A DNA stretch of 64,000 bases from Morinoia aosen (GCA_030386875.1 CM059570.1:35641422-35705421); one strand, 5' to 3'; shown: positions 20,875 to 33,400, counted from the first letter of the stretch. Notes: generated from the letters alone by a model not told the origin. Translations and numbers: made by a program.

Positions 20875-23074
20875 TGTCGGGTTTTTTCCCGCCGTTGGTT
20901 GGTTAGAATGTAAAATATTGATTTTTTTAACGGCAAGAACAACTCGATCAATTCTCGAAGCGTAAGGGAAAATTACGAGAGGGATAATGAAAAGCGGTTA
21001 TGGACTCAGCTCGTTTCCAATAGGTGGAGTTTATTGGAAGAGGAAACCAGGAAAACTGGCTTGGATCTTGATCTCGGAGAGCTTGTCTAGGTGGGCAATC
21101 CTCGCCGGAGGACCAGGCTGGCGTTGACGAAGGCCGGCACGCGATGGAGTAAGCAGGGTGAGTGAGTGGTATTTGGGAATTTGAGTTTTGGCAATTTGAG
21201 ATGATTGAGCGCAGGTCAGTGAATTAGTTCAGGTAGAACTAATGACTCCAAAATAAGGTGGGGTGTGAGTGAGCAAGTTAAATCAGGCTCATGTGAGCAG
21301 AATCAAGTCGGCGCATTAGCAGGAGCAAGTGGAATTACTTGCTCAGATTAGTAGTAGCAAGTTTAGTCACTGCTTATGTGAGAATAGCAATTAACATGGC
21401 ACTCAGGAAAACCCAGGGAGATTCAATTTTGTGAGTGTTGCGTGTATGGCGATGATGTAGAGGTCCTGCACAGGAGTCCAAGATGCTGGATGAAACATTC
21501 CAGGAGAGACATCAAGACATTCCACCACTGACAATCCAAATTATAATGACAACTCTTCCCACACGGAGAAATCCGAGAAACTCCTATAGGTTTTACTCCA
21601 GCTACATTAGGATTCTCACTTTTGGCAAACTCAAAAGAGATAGGACAGATTTTTTTTGGTTGACAGATTGTAACAGATTTAAACAATAAATAAATTGTTT
21701 AATCACTAATGCCTCTGGCTTTAAAAATCTGAGTATTAGGTTTAAGAATTTCCAAGAATAAAGATCGTGATTCCTTACAGTGACTACGGGCAAGTAAACA
21801 CGAGATCTACGGAAAATGGTGAAAATATCAAGTGACTGCACTTTTGAAGCAGTAAGAAAAAAACATAAAAAAATCCTAAACTTCGAGGATATCACTCCTA
21901 CTGAGAAATTCTGGTAAATCATTTGCAATAATAAAGGAATTAAGGAATAATATATGTATCCCCAATGATAAAAGGAAAAGAAAAACCTAAGCGTTGATTT
22001 CACAGGCGGAAAATACGCGAAGAAAGAAAGCACGAGAGCATGAGGGTTCCGTGTTGCGATTTAGCCGGCGGCTTACGCGTCGGCATGAGCCAGAGCCGCC
22101 AGCAATTTGCACACACTTAAGATAGGCAGCAGGTTGGGTGTCTTTATCACCAGAATGCGATGAGTTAAATTAAATTTCATTGAAATGTTTCTCTATTGAA
22201 ATAAAGGCGTTTACGTAAAAGTTTGCGAGGATATGGAATTAAGAAATGAAATTCCAAAACTTAGCAAGCATAGACATGAATACTTTTCGTAATTAAAACT
22301 ACTGCCAGTCGGTTTGTAAAAAAAAGAATAAATGCTACTATACACATGCCTATAGTATTTATAATCACAGAGTAGTGACAAGAGACGACTGTGTAAGGTT
22401 CCGCCATCACACAAAGACGCCATCGAACGAACGCCGGCAAATTTCGCCGCGCTAATTCCAATGCAGAGATTATCGTAGATTAGTAGATTATCGAAAAGAA
22501 AAAAAGGAACGAACACGATTCTGCTTTGATAATAAAATCATGACACGGAAATGCAACGCACATCTGACGCCAAAGTTTCGCTAAGTCATGTTGAGAAGAA
22601 AAAAACAAAACACTGAATGAAAACATGCTACATCACAATTCCTACGCATAACTACGTATCTTAACACTGCACTGTCACTTATTAATATTCACTGAACACG
22701 AAGAGAGAACAACGATTATTTCCTAACACTGATTTACTCACGGGAACGAAGAAAGGACACGATTATTTTCTAACACATTTGAACTCACGAGAAATTTGCT
22801 GTAACACCGCTAAGTAGGACGCCAAAAGTAAGAGTGGCTTTGAAAGAAGGACGCGCAACTGCGCAGTGTTGCCACCAGAGGGCTTCTCTCTCGAAAAATG
22901 TCAAGTGTTATTTTTATTATTTCATGCATTTACACAAAAACTTCCATGCTTACGAATTAGAAGTAGAAAATAATTAATAATAAATTAGAGTAATATTTTT
23001 AATGCTATTAATTAATTTATTTAAGTATGAATGGCAAATTTATAATTTTTACGCTTATGTAGCGGTATGCTACA
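20875..23074 (-). repeat. 5' LTR of the Gypsy element
   Basis: 2,200 bp, nearly identical to 13,744-15,942. It should carry the promoter and transcription start, though no clean TATA/Inr pair could be assigned. Its ends are TG...CA on either strand, and a CTCF-like motif lies at 22,872-22,883. The short ORFs in it are duplicated in the other LTR and are not genes. Confidence 0.96.
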
Positions 23075-23129
23075 CGTACTAGCTAAGAAGAAACATACAA
23101 GCAAACAAACAAACAACGGCATCTACGGA

Positions 23130-23290
23130 TACTTTATTTCCAATTTCAAGCCTGATACATATCACCTTGAACATTGGATTTTCAAATGCCTTATAACTAA
23201 CACCAGGACGTCATGACGCTTTCCCCCGGTCAAGACCGGTACCCATTTCAGACACCTGGGTAGAGTGGGGTTTTGTGCTTGTAATTTTTC
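23130..23290 (-). repeat. Short dispersed repeat, copy 1
   Basis: The reverse complement reads GGTGTCTGAAATGGGTACCG ... GTCCTGGTGTTAGTTATAAGG ... AATAAAGTATCC, about 155 bp. It matches copies at 24,345-24,500 and 39,913-40,050. It is SINE-like in size, but no RNA polymerase III boxes could be assigned. Confidence 0.65.
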
Positions 23291-23332
23291 CCCTATACCC
23301 AACAGAGAAAATCGCCACCAGCGCCGGGACTC

Positions 23333-24141
23333 GAGAAAATAAATAATATGAGAATCAGCATTTAAATCTCTCGAAAACTTCTAGGCTCTAAGGAACTACA
23401 AAAAGATGAGCATTAGGGTTAAAGTCTTGTATCGCTGTACTCTAGAACTATTCCATTCCTACGATTAAATTATCTTTAAAAAAAATGGAAAGAATATTGG
23501 AATTGGAAGAAACCACAAAAAAAAAACAAATTATTAAAGAAAATATCAAAGGATCACCATAAAGAATTCCGCTGAACGTAATATAAACTGAAGCTAAAAT
23601 TTTGTTGCAGTAGCTTTTGAATAGGTCTCTGGGTTGAGAATATTTTACGTTTTTATATAAATTTTAGAGTGTTCAGATCTCTTTGTACACCGTTCTATTT
23701 GAGGGATTCCTAAGACACGGGCAAAATTGAGTCATTTGGTTTGTTAAATTCGACGGGACACGGCTGAATCGGCGCGGGAGCCACGACTTGACTCTGAGTG
23801 ACTGGGGTTTGAAGGCGATTTTGAACAGGAGCCCGATGACTTGAATTGCAATTCTTGAGTGGCAACCGGGAGGCCCAAAAGTGCTCAGTAAATCAGTTAC
23901 TGGCAGTGAAGCCAGGGTCACCTGTAAGTCCAGGATGAAGTCAGCACAAATCCCTTTCGTCATTTCGGCCTTCTTTTACAGTGTAAGTATTAGAGCCATG
24001 CATTATACTTGCTTATTAAGAAAAGCAGAATACCAATTCTCGCACCGAAAATAATATGTTTTACGGATAGAAATAATTAACTTTATAAAATGATTCGAGA
24101 GAGAATAAATAATATGAGAATCAGCATTTAAATCTCTCGAA
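23333..24141. repeat. Pair of 40-bp direct repeats with palindromic ends
   Basis: AATAAATAATATGAGAATCA (continuing to CTCTCGA) occurs at about 23,337-23,374 and again at about 24,104-24,141. The second copy is bounded by TCGAGAGA / TCTCTCGA and can fold. The 730 bp between them has no recognised gene. Confidence 0.6.
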
Positions 24142-24344
24142 TCGAAATGACAAGTCTAGTCTGTCATGATACTAATGCACCTAAGCATTATCAAGATGGA
24201 AAAATTGATAAACTATTCACTTCTACGAATTTAATCACGTGGATATAATATCATAGGAGAACGACCGGTCATAAAATAGTGATAGTCCTAAGCCTACAGA
24301 AATAAAATTACCACAACGCACTCTATTGGAGAACTCTGCAATAA

Positions 24345-24500
24345 TTCCCCCATCCACGCCCGTTATCGGAAATGGGTACTGGCTTGACCGGGGGTAACCG
24401 TCATTGCGTCCTGGTATTAGTTATAAGGCATTTGAAAAACCAATGTATTAAATGATTCGTATCAGGCTTGATTAATTGGAATAAAGTATCCTTTTCCTTT
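24345..24500 (+). repeat. Short dispersed repeat, copy 2
   Basis: Plus-oriented copy: GGAAATGGGTACTGGCTTGA ... GTCCTGGTATTAGTTATAAGG ... AATAAAGTATCC. With copy 1 it forms an inverted pair about 1.1 kb apart. Confidence 0.65.
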
Positions 24501-25227
24501 GGAAACACTGGTACACGTAAATCTGATGCAATGAAGAAATATCTATTACTACACACTAGCCCAAAGTTTCACTTTAATACAAGTGTTTTGTACCTTACTT
24601 CATAACTGCTGAATTCAGTCAGCGAGCAAAGGAAAGGAATGTCGACGAGACCAGATGACTGATCTATAATACATCAAAGTGACCAGACTAAACATCGTAC
24701 TGACCGTCATCGAGGGAGAAATTCCCTGGACTGCTTGGCCTGCTGAAGGACAAACCACCCTCGCAGCCCCTGAGAAAAAGCTACGGAGGCTTGACAACAA
24801 CGATCGCACTCAATTACGAGCGAACAATTTGGTGCGTTTATACTTGTAATGAGCTGCTAATTGTGTTAAATTCTCTATATACAACGCGAGACTCCAGTTG
24901 TACTTCAAAAACCAATGATGTATAATTTTTTGTATCACCTTTGTTGGAAATGAACTGTTTTATTACTAACGTAAATATAAAAAATTATCGACTTTATTCC
25001 CTAATAAACTGACGCAATTACGGAAGAAGAGGCTCTTTTCATGTTGTACTAGTCATTTGTTAAATAGGATCGGTCACCAACGGGATCAGTTCCCTCGATT
25101 GTCTATTAGAGCCTAAGTAGTGTTAGAGAACATTCATTTGTAGACGAAACTTCATCTCGGAGGGGGCTCTGATTTAGATGCCTATAGTTGACTTGAAAAT
25201 ATTTTGGACTCAGTCGCCATCGTGAGC

Positions 25228-25668
25228 TTACGAGTATTTTACCGTTGTTAAACTAACTTCTGAACCTGTGTTGTTAAGAAGTACATCCGACCCATTAAAG
25301 TCAACGTAAATACCGAGACCCTGTGAAATTATCGTCATCGCTGGATTTCCTTTGAGAGTTGAGTGAATTTTGTTATCCTCTTCTCCCTTGTTTGCGAGTT
25401 TCTGTGATCCCATATTGTGGAAGCCTTGGCAATTAAGACGTGGGTAAGGTTCAGAGAAATCCACGGATGATGCGAAACTCGTCTCGATAAGTTTCTTTTT
25501 GTCATTGGACGATATTAATTGAGAACGAGGGTAGTTTTCTTGAAATGCGTTAAGTGTAATTTTGAGGCTAATGGAAAACATGGAAGTGAAGCGAACGCTG
25601 TCATACATGTTCCAAGGTAACAATTGAATTAGTTTAAAATTTACGTTTGAATATCGAAGAGGATCCAT
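25228..25668 (-). CDS. Unrecognised 146-codon ORF
   Basis: It opens with a true ATG (MDPLRYSNVNF) and ends at TAA or similar near 25,228. The product has no signal peptide or membrane segment but carries possible N-glycosylation sequons near its C-terminus (NGSD, NNTG). I recognise no family. It lies in AT-rich DNA just upstream of an orphan serine-protease exon on the other strand, so it may be a chance ORF, a decayed gene or an exon of something unknown. Confidence 0.25.
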   Translation of the reverse strand: MDPLRYSNVNFKLIQLLPWNMYDSVRFTSMFSISLKITLNAFQENYPRSQLISSNDKKKLIETSFASSVDFSEPYPRLNCQGFHNMGSQKLANKGEEDNKIHSTLKGNPAMTIISQGLGIYVDFNGSDVLLNNTGSEVSLTTVKYS

Positions 25669-25818
25669 GGAGAATTATAGCATTAATTTTAGGGCCGTTG
25701 TGGGGGTGGCGATTTTTTTTTTGCAGCTCCTACAGAGTAGTTCTGCCTACATAATATATTCTAGAGTATTGGCATGACAGAGAAAGCTCGCACTGAGTTT
25801 TATTTTTATTGTTTTCAG

Positions 25819-25991
25819 CCGTAAAACTTAGTTCTGTGCTTCAGGAAGTTAACCTGCAGGTGTTCAACTCTTCCCTCTGTGACTCAAGCTACATCAACCT
25901 GCCAAGTTATAGTCTTCAGTTCCCCAGGGGGATCAGCAGTGACGACTTCGTCTGCGCAGGCCACTCAGAAGGGGACAAAGATGCATGCGAG
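25819..25991 (+). pseudogene. Orphan serine-protease exon (paralogue of exon 8)
   Basis: A 173-nt exon between TTTTCAG and GTGAGC, the same length and phase as exon 8 of the protease gene at 38,759-53,260. It encodes LQEVNLQVFNSSLCDSSYIN and then FVCAGHSEGDKDACE, which is the stretch before the catalytic Ser loop, including the Asp of the primary specificity pocket. About a fifth of the residues differ from the other gene. No matching exons 7 or 9 are visible on the plus strand before the LINE and Harbinger at 27,079. It is therefore either an isolated gene relic or part of a gene broken by insertions. Confidence 0.75.
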
Positions 25992-25999
25992 GTGAGCAC

Positions 26000-27078
26000 A
26001 AGTTGTTATTACAGTTCCTAACTTTGAAGTTTATCCCAGTGAACGAACCCTATGTTATTATAAGTTAAGATGAATAAATACATGTTGACCAAAAAATAAT
26101 TTAGATAGCAAAATTTTTTGAGTGTGTCAGATTACACAGCAAGGGTCTCAAAAGCACCATTATAATTTGTAAAATGGCTCTAAAGGACCATAACCCTTTT
26201 CAAAGCAGTCTAAAGTGTAAAGGGTAGTGTGATGAGAGAGTTAATGAAAGCATTGCATCATCGTAGCAGTAAAATGATTGAGAAGCTATTGATACAGTGA
26301 AAGCGGTGCGTTTAACACAAGACTCACACCGTTGTTTCAGCTCATAACGGGAAAATCTTTATACATAGTTCTAAAGGTCAACCAAAAAATTAATTTAAAA
26401 AGTGGGCCTGCGTAAATAAATGTCACTGGATTAAATAATATATATGGGTTTTGGTAGTTCCTTCATTATGTACAAGATTTTATCAACTTCGTAAGGCCTA
26501 TTATCTAAGTGGTGTAAAGAGGGAAACGTAGGCGAATGTTCATGAAGATATAAAGTAAAGCATCGTGATTGAAAGATTTAAATCGTTCGGATTAAGGTCC
26601 GATGGGAGAATAATGACGACGGGGAAACGATTTACTCTGAGATTTATAAGGATTCAAAACTGCTTATTGCGTTATTGGTAGTAAAGCATTCTTTCTATCT
26701 TTTGGAATATTAGAGCAAGAATCACCTCTTTTCTTATGCCACTTTTACGTTACTATCCAATGAGGCGTTTTCAATGGTATCGTGAATACGTCACATAGAG
26801 AAAAGCGGCTTCTGATAATATCTACTGAATGACACAAGTTTCTTCTTTTTAAATGAGTCTGGAATTCCTGTTAACACTAGTACTTTAGAATATTGGAGGT
26901 TGCCTAACCGTTAATGGTTAGGGCGATTTTTGAACGTGTGAACCATGGTAGCAGAGACAACATTTTATGGCAGCTGGTTATAGAGTCGAATAATTTTAAA
27001 TGGGGAAAATTTATGTTCTGAGGTCTTGAAACTTTTCTAGCTAATTTTCAAACGTTATTTCTTATTTGAATATTTTCA
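26000..27078. other. AT-rich DNA without recognised features
   Basis: The final exon expected for the plus-strand protease copy (GDSGGP) was sought here and not found. No RNA gene or clear repeat was seen. Confidence 0.4.
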
Positions 27079-27292
27079 TCAGTGTCGAAATGTTCCTCTG
27101 GGGAAGCAAGTAGCATCATTAAAGCTATTAAGATATTTATGGCCTTCTATAAATTGACTTTGCACTCTCATTTCTACAATAGAAATCAGTTTAGTTATTT
27201 GGAGACGTCGTTGGTAGCTGAGATTAAGAAGTTCTAAAATTATTTTTGTTGCTCTACGCTGAATTCTCCCATTTATTTGATATCCTGTCTTA
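27079..27292 (-). pseudogene. Non-LTR retrotransposon (LINE) fragment, C-terminal side
   Basis: Minus-strand translation gives RIQRRATKIILELLNLSYQR and further residues, then IEGHKYLN. This is the conserved region after the reverse transcriptase of CR1/RTE/jockey-like elements (pattern IQRRATKxIxxLxxLSYxxRL). The upstream piece (WPATL then RQDIK) lies across the Harbinger insertion at 38,478-38,520, so the LINE was split by it. Frame damage shows the LINE was already dead or has decayed since. Confidence 0.72.
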
Positions 27293-27441
27293 GGGTAGAC
27301 GCACACCAAAAGACGGCAAGCTACAAAGCAAGCGAGAGAGAAAGATGTTTGGCGTGATCTACAGCACACCAAAAGCTTGCTCGAGACCGCAGTTCGCAGC
27401 TGACTGTCATAGAGAGGGAGTCGTAGACCGGCGGTGCAAGC

Positions 27442-27740
27442 ATGAGTTTAGTGAAAAGACTTCACTCGTTAGAAAACACTACTCTTAAATGGAGTGTGCT
27501 GAAAGGCTTCAATCGACAAGTTTGGGTTCATCCAATAAATGAGGAAAGAGCTACCTTTGGTGAATACCATCACCTAACTGCTCAATTGAGATGTGACGCG
27601 AAAAAATTTAAAGATTATTTCAGGATGTCACCCGCTACATTTGATTATATATTGAATGCTGTCTCTCCATTGATAGAGAAAAATACGACAAATTACAGGA
27701 AACCCATTTCACCAGAAGAAAGACTATGTGTGACGCTGAG
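27442..27740 (+). CDS. Transposase exon 1
   Basis: Starts MSLVKRLHSLEN and ends at the donor GTAAGTG. The N-terminal region includes WVHPINEER and the SPEERLCVTLR helix. The ATG lies about 150 bp inside the left terminal repeat. Confidence 0.9.
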
Positions 27741-30492
27741 GTAAGTGCATTTTTCATTTCTGACTTTATTAATTTGTACGCCAATATGAACGGAAAAAAT
27801 ATGGAAGTAGTCATTTAGATACTCCATGCAATACAGGACAAATGATACGAGTAACGTGCAACATACATATTTTATTATGTAAAAAGTCCGTTAGTTTTAA
27901 CCTATTATAATTCCCTCTGAACAAAATAAATGTACTTGACGATAAGAAAGCTTTGATTAAGACTAAAAATAATAAAAAGATATTGCATTGATGTAAGTGG
28001 GTTACTTATTGGAAATCCTAATTTATAGAGCAAGTTTATTAAAGGGTTTCTGGCTAATAGTGATTAAATAATGAAACACAGTTGGTTCGTTTGTCTATGA
28101 CGCTGATAAGGATACTCAAAAACGGGATCGATGCTACGAGTTTTAACAGTGCAGAAGTGCAAGAATATTTTAATAGCGGTTGGTATCACGATTAATCTAT
28201 TTTATTTGTCATCCATACATTGAGGGTTATTTAAATGGAAATATCAAATCCCTTAATTCTTGACTGGTCGTGTATATACTAGTTATAAATAAAAGTGGAG
28301 GGAAACTCGTTTTAAATTATATCATTATTATACAAAAGAAAGTCGATGACTAAAATATTTTGAACGTTTCAACCTCCCATGATCATTATCAACTTGAAAA
28401 TTTGAGAATTATCTAATTTTCAGGATGATAATGATCTGGGGGTCGAAACGTTCAAAACATTTTTACTCATTGACTATCGTTAATATAATAATGATCTCAT
28501 TATAGATCCGTTTTCCTGCACTTTTCTTTATAATAAAGATATTATATAACTATAATTGAACGAAAACATGAACACAGCATTCCTATGACTTTCAATCCAT
28601 TTGTCTAAATAAAACTCAGCACTACTAAGAAACTACCGTCCACCATACTAAAAGTAAAGTCTGAAATCTTTAATTGTACTGTCAATGAAGTTCATATTTA
28701 TTCCATAAAAGATAAATAAGCGTACAATTAGACGAAAGAACACTGGAATTACGCAAGGCGAAAAACTACACAGTATAGTTTCTCTTCTCTGTAACTATTT
28801 TCTACTGTGTATTGCCCCCGTAATTAGCCTCGTGCAATAATTGAGTAATTTTCATTTTTGTTTCACTCAATTTTTGTGGTGACAGACTTCTAAATTGAGG
28901 TAGAAGGCTGAGAAGAAAATGTTTCTCTGGGTCATCGTCGCTTTCTGCAGCTTTCCTAAGCCACTCCATCTTCTCTTTTTCAATGTTGATAAAATCTTGC
29001 TGAGCGGATCCTGTTTTTCTTCTTTTTGGAATGGGCTCCATTGGTGTTTGACTGCTGGAATGGGAAGGAGTTTGCTGGATAGGGGTTTGGCTTCTTAAAT
29101 GCGATGCACTTGAAAATGAATGAGTTGCTGAAGAGGGACGATTCTGCTCAGTAATTGTTGAGAGTGGGGAAAGTACTTCGATGTTTTGCTCGGAGAAAAA
29201 TTCTAGTAACTCTGATGAAAACTCTTGGTTGGTTGGCTCTACAGTAGAAACAGGTGAACTAAGTTGTTCTCTCATCCTCGCTGCCAATGACGACAAGTTT
29301 CCTACGGTTTTTCGCCCATAAATATCGTCTCTTAAGAAAAACAACAGCTTAAAGTAGGGCCAAGTGGAGAAGTATTCCTCCATTGGGACTCCCGCGTCAC
29401 CAGATTTGCTGATGGGAAGTTTTTTCAATTCAGCTCGAAACTGGTCGCGAAGAGTTTTGAATTTTCTCTTAGCAGTCTCTCCTGCAATAAAAATATTAGA
29501 TATTAATCATAAAGAATCGATTAGCTACTTGCAAATAAAATAATAATAAAATATAAATAAAACCTCGAAAATCTTGTCGTAAAATGTTCGATATAAATTA
29601 TGTTTTGTGTCTCCAAATTAATACGTAGTTTGTCTGTTGCAGGTTCTTAGCAACAGGACTATCCTTTCGTGGACTGGCTTTCGAATTTCGAATGGGCGAC
29701 TCTACGGTTGGTTCCATTGTGTTGGACACGTGCAAAGCGCTATGGGAGGTCTTACAACCACAGCATATGCCAACACCGAATGAATTACTATGCAAGAAAT
29801 CCGAAGAAGCATTTCGAACTAAATGGAATTTTCCTAACTGTTTCGGTTGCATTGACGGGAAGCACGTCAGAGTAAAGTGCCCCGAAAAATCAGGATCACA
29901 ATATTACAACTATAAGCAGTATTTTTCGATCGTCTTGCAGGGACTCGCAGATGCTCATTCGAAGTTTATTGCTATTGATGTGGGAGCAATGGGAAAACAG
30001 AGTGATGGAGGTGTTTTTAGGAACAGTGATTTGTTTGTTTGTTTGGAATCAAATGCTTTCAATGTACCTACGTATAAAAATATTCCAAATACGAATATCG
30101 AGACTCCCTTTGTTGTCTTAGGAGACGAGGCCTACCCTCTTCTTACATATCTAATGCGTCCGTTCCCTAGAAATTCACTTGATCATTCAAAGAAAATCTA
30201 CAACTACAGGCTCTCACGAGCTAGACGATGTGTGGAATGCGCTTTTGGCATTATGGCCCAAAAGTTCAGAATATTACAAAAACAAATTGAGACAACAGTA
30301 GAAACGGCTACACACATCGTGAAAGCTACTTGCATCCTTCACAATGCAATTATCGATAAAGAAGGCATTGATCACTTTTTAACTGATGCATATGAAATTC
30401 AAAATGACTGTAGTATTCAACTCGTTAATACCGGCAGGCCGCAGCGGAGACATTTCAAGAAACACTTTGCGAGAAGTACAGGAATTTCTTGA
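27442..30492 (+). CDS. Harbinger DDE transposase (two exons)
   Basis: Join 27,442-27,740 and 29,643-30,492: 382 codons plus stop. The donor GAG|GTAAGT and acceptor TTGCAG|GTTCTT restore an Arg codon and the conserved SPEERL..TLR/FLATG junction. The N-terminal part has WVHPINEERATFGEYHHL and SPATFDYILNAV-type helices. The DDE_4 nuclease has Asp 171 (CIDGKH), Asp 261 (LGDEAYPL) and Glu 298 (VECAFGI), with the SDGGVFRNS motif between. It is full length and unbroken. It catalyses cut-and-paste movement, normally with the help of the element's second DNA-binding protein. Its intron contains exon 2 of the antisense MADF gene. Its last 60 or so bases are duplicated in inverse orientation at 37,312-37,389. 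Confidence 0.93.
28802..29481 (-). CDS. MADF protein exon 2
   Basis: Acceptor ATTGCAG|GAGAGAC; open to the stop at 28,802. It contains the second half of MADF, a low-complexity linker and the BESS motif. It sits inside the transposase intron on the opposite strand. Confidence 0.85.
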
Positions 30493-33400
30493 GAATTTCT
30501 TGAGTCCACCTCGCGCGACTTTAGACTTAAGTTTTCCACTTATAACTTTTGAAAGAATGCACCAATTGCCTTCAAACTACTCTCAAACAAAAGAGAAAAA
30601 CATTTTCTATCTTCTTAGTATAAACAAAACCCTATCGGTTGTCAAAAAGTTATGAAAATTTCTCGATAAACATTGCCCACTCGCGCACAGCCAAAACACT
30701 TCAGTTTTCCAATCGTAACTTTTGAAAGAATGCTCAAATTGCCTTCAAACTACTCTCAAACAAAAGAAAAAAACATTTTCTATCTTCTTAGTATAAACAA
30801 AACCCTATCGGTTGTCAAAAAGTTATGAAAATTTCTCGATAAACATTGCCCACTCGCGCAGAGCCAAAACACTTCAGTTTTCCAATCGTAACTTTTGAAA
30901 GAATGCACCAATTGCCTTCAAACTACTCTCAAACAAAAGAGAAAAACATTTTCTATCTTCTTAGTATAAACAAAACCCTATCGGTTGTCAAAAAGTTATG
31001 AAAATTTCTCGATAAACATTGCCCACTCGCGCACAGCCAAAACACTTCAGTTTTCCAATCGTAACTTTTGAAAGAATGCATCAATTGCCTTCAAACTACT
31101 CTCAAACAAAAGAAAAAAACATTTTCTATCTTCTTAGTATAAACAAAACCCTATCGGTTGTCAAAAATTTATGAAAATTTCTCGATAAACATTGCCCACT
31201 CGCGCACAGCCAAAACACTTAAGTTTTCCAATCGTAACTTTTGAAAGAATGCACCAATTGCCTTCAAATTACTCTCAAACAAAAGAGAAAAACATTTTCT
31301 ATCTTTTTAGTATAAACAAAATCCTATCGGTTGTCAAAAAGTTAAAAAAATTTCTCGATAAACATTGCCCACTCGCGCGCAGCCAAAACACTTCAGTTTT
31401 CCAATCGTAACTTTTGAAAGAATGCACCAATTGCCTTCAAATTACTCTCAAACAAAAGTGAAAAACATTTTCTATCTTCTTAGTATAAACAAAACCCTAT
31501 CGGTTGTCAAAAAATTATAAAAATTTATCGATAAACATTACCCACTCGCGCGCAGCCAAAACACTTCAGTTTTCCAATCGTAACTTTTGGAAGAATGCAC
31601 CAATTGCCTTCAAATTACTCTCAAACAAAAGTGAAAAACATTTTCTATCTTCTTAGTATAAATAAAACCCTATCGGTTGTCAAAAAATTATAAAAATTCA
31701 TCGATAAACATTGCCCACTCGCGCGCAGTCAAAACACTTAGGTTTTCCAATCGTAACTTTTGAAAGAATGCACCAATTGCCTTCAAATTACTCTCAAACA
31801 AAAGAGAAAAACATTTTATATCTTCTTAGCATAAACAAAACCCTATCGGTTGTCAAAAAGTTATAAAAATTTATCGATAAACATTGCCCACTCGCGCGCA
31901 GTCAAAACACTTAAGTTTTCCAATCCATTTTGACCATTTCCCCTGTGTCTCTGCTGCAGTGAATATGTAACTGCTGTGCAATATTAGCCAGTCTGCTGGT
32001 ATTCGATATTTTATGGGAATTACTCATATCTAGTCGTTTTACAATGTATTTCTTGTGTTTTTACTGGGTCTGCTTGTGCTTGAGCAGTTGATGGACATTT
32101 CTATCGATGTGACTATAAATATATGATCTATTTGCTTTTTTCAGCCTGAAGATAATAGTTTCATCAAAATGTTGAATTTTGTAGCATGACAGAGGTACAG
32201 AATTTTAACGATGGACATAGTGCAGGAAAAAATTGTGAGAGGTTTCCTTTGTATATGAACACGTGAAGAAATTTAAATATTTCGTAGAGTTGAGAAGTTG
32301 GAAAAGAGGATGAGAAAGAAAAAATATTGACCAGATGGTCGCCAAATATTTGGGATAATCTTTTTTCTTTCCATTTACTGCGCTAATTTCGCTCGGAAAT
32401 AATTGGCCGAAAAACATTTCTTCACCACTTTTATTTAGACAGGTGATAATTGATTAGAAGAACTCACCTTTGCGCACTTCCCCGTAGATACTGCGACGTT
32501 TTCTTCGTGAAAATTTTCATTCAAACGAACGCCTCCGGTAGGAGGTCGTTTGCTTGTGTCGCCTTTCAACTGTTGAACGTAAAAGAAAAAACGAACATAG
32601 GTGAGTATAAGACCACCTAATTATCGCATCTTGAGATTACTATATGTGTAAAAACTTACGTTGAATTTGCAATAGTCATTAGCTTTTCTTCAGTCTTATG
32701 TATTTCGATATTAGATTATCCTATTCCAAAACGCTTTTCCCAATAGACAATATTATCGTTAAAATTTTGCGCTTAGAGCGTTCATTTTTCATTATAATTA
32801 ATCTTTCTATCTATACTATAATAAAAGCCGCGTCCGTCCGTCGGTCGGTCTGTCCGAAGCCAGCCTGCAGTGTGTGATGAGCGTATCTGTGATACAGGCT
32901 CCAGCGCCATACATTTTGACGGGCCGTGTTCACGCGGCCTCATTAACTCTCGAGAGATTGTATTTATTAATTTCTTACGGCCTTTTTCTCATTTCGCCCT
33001 TTTTTTAATTTCATATAAAGGGGTTGGATAAGTAAAAATAAAACTTAAACCGTCCCTTTGCTACCTCGAAAATAGCAGTCGAGCTCAGTATAATCGTATG
33101 AAAATACCCGAAGAAAAAGTAAGTAAAACGGAAATAAGTCTAAGAAAAACGGAAAAATGTACTAGCTTTTTGTTTTCTACGGAAATTTGAAGGGAAATCA
33201 AGTTACAGTCTAGGAACAGCAACAAAAACCATCTCAGGCTTCACAGGCTTTCGGTATTCTTTTCAACATTATGCGTACATGGGTACAAGTGACAAATTGA
33301 AGATACTGTGATATCACATATGAGTAGCAAATATGCACAAAATTTTTGCACTTAGGAGTAAAGGGAACAGTAGCCTAGTATGCTAATTTTATTTACTGAA

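Larger units (their letters stand above)
13744..23074 (-). mobile_element. Complete Ty3/Gypsy LTR retrotransposon
   Basis: A 9.3-kb element on the minus strand, flanked by a 4-bp duplication CGTA at 13,740-13,743 and 23,075-23,078. Order in transcription sense: 5' LTR (20,875-23,074), tRNA-Gly primer site, gag, a -1 frameshift site, pol (protease, reverse transcriptase, RNase H, integrase), G-rich polypurine tract, 3' LTR (13,744-15,942). No env-like ORF was seen. Both reading frames are open and the LTRs differ at only a handful of positions that I noticed, so the insertion is young and possibly competent. The CHCC-type Gag motif resembles CsRn1-like elements; that clade placement is inference. 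Confidence 0.97.

Noticed and set aside
30386..31410. ORFs such as SFPIVTFERMHQLPSNYSQT across the satellite arrays
   Set aside because: The same frame recurs because the monomer is repeated; not conserved as a protein and broken in other units.
30527..31922. CRISPR array as explanation for the regular repeats
   Set aside because: Whole 173-bp units are tandem without unique spacers, in a eukaryotic intron-containing context; it is a satellite.
32205..32417. 71-codon ORF in the palindrome arm and its mirror at 35,919
   Set aside because: Identity between copies reflects the inverted duplication, not selection; no family resemblance.
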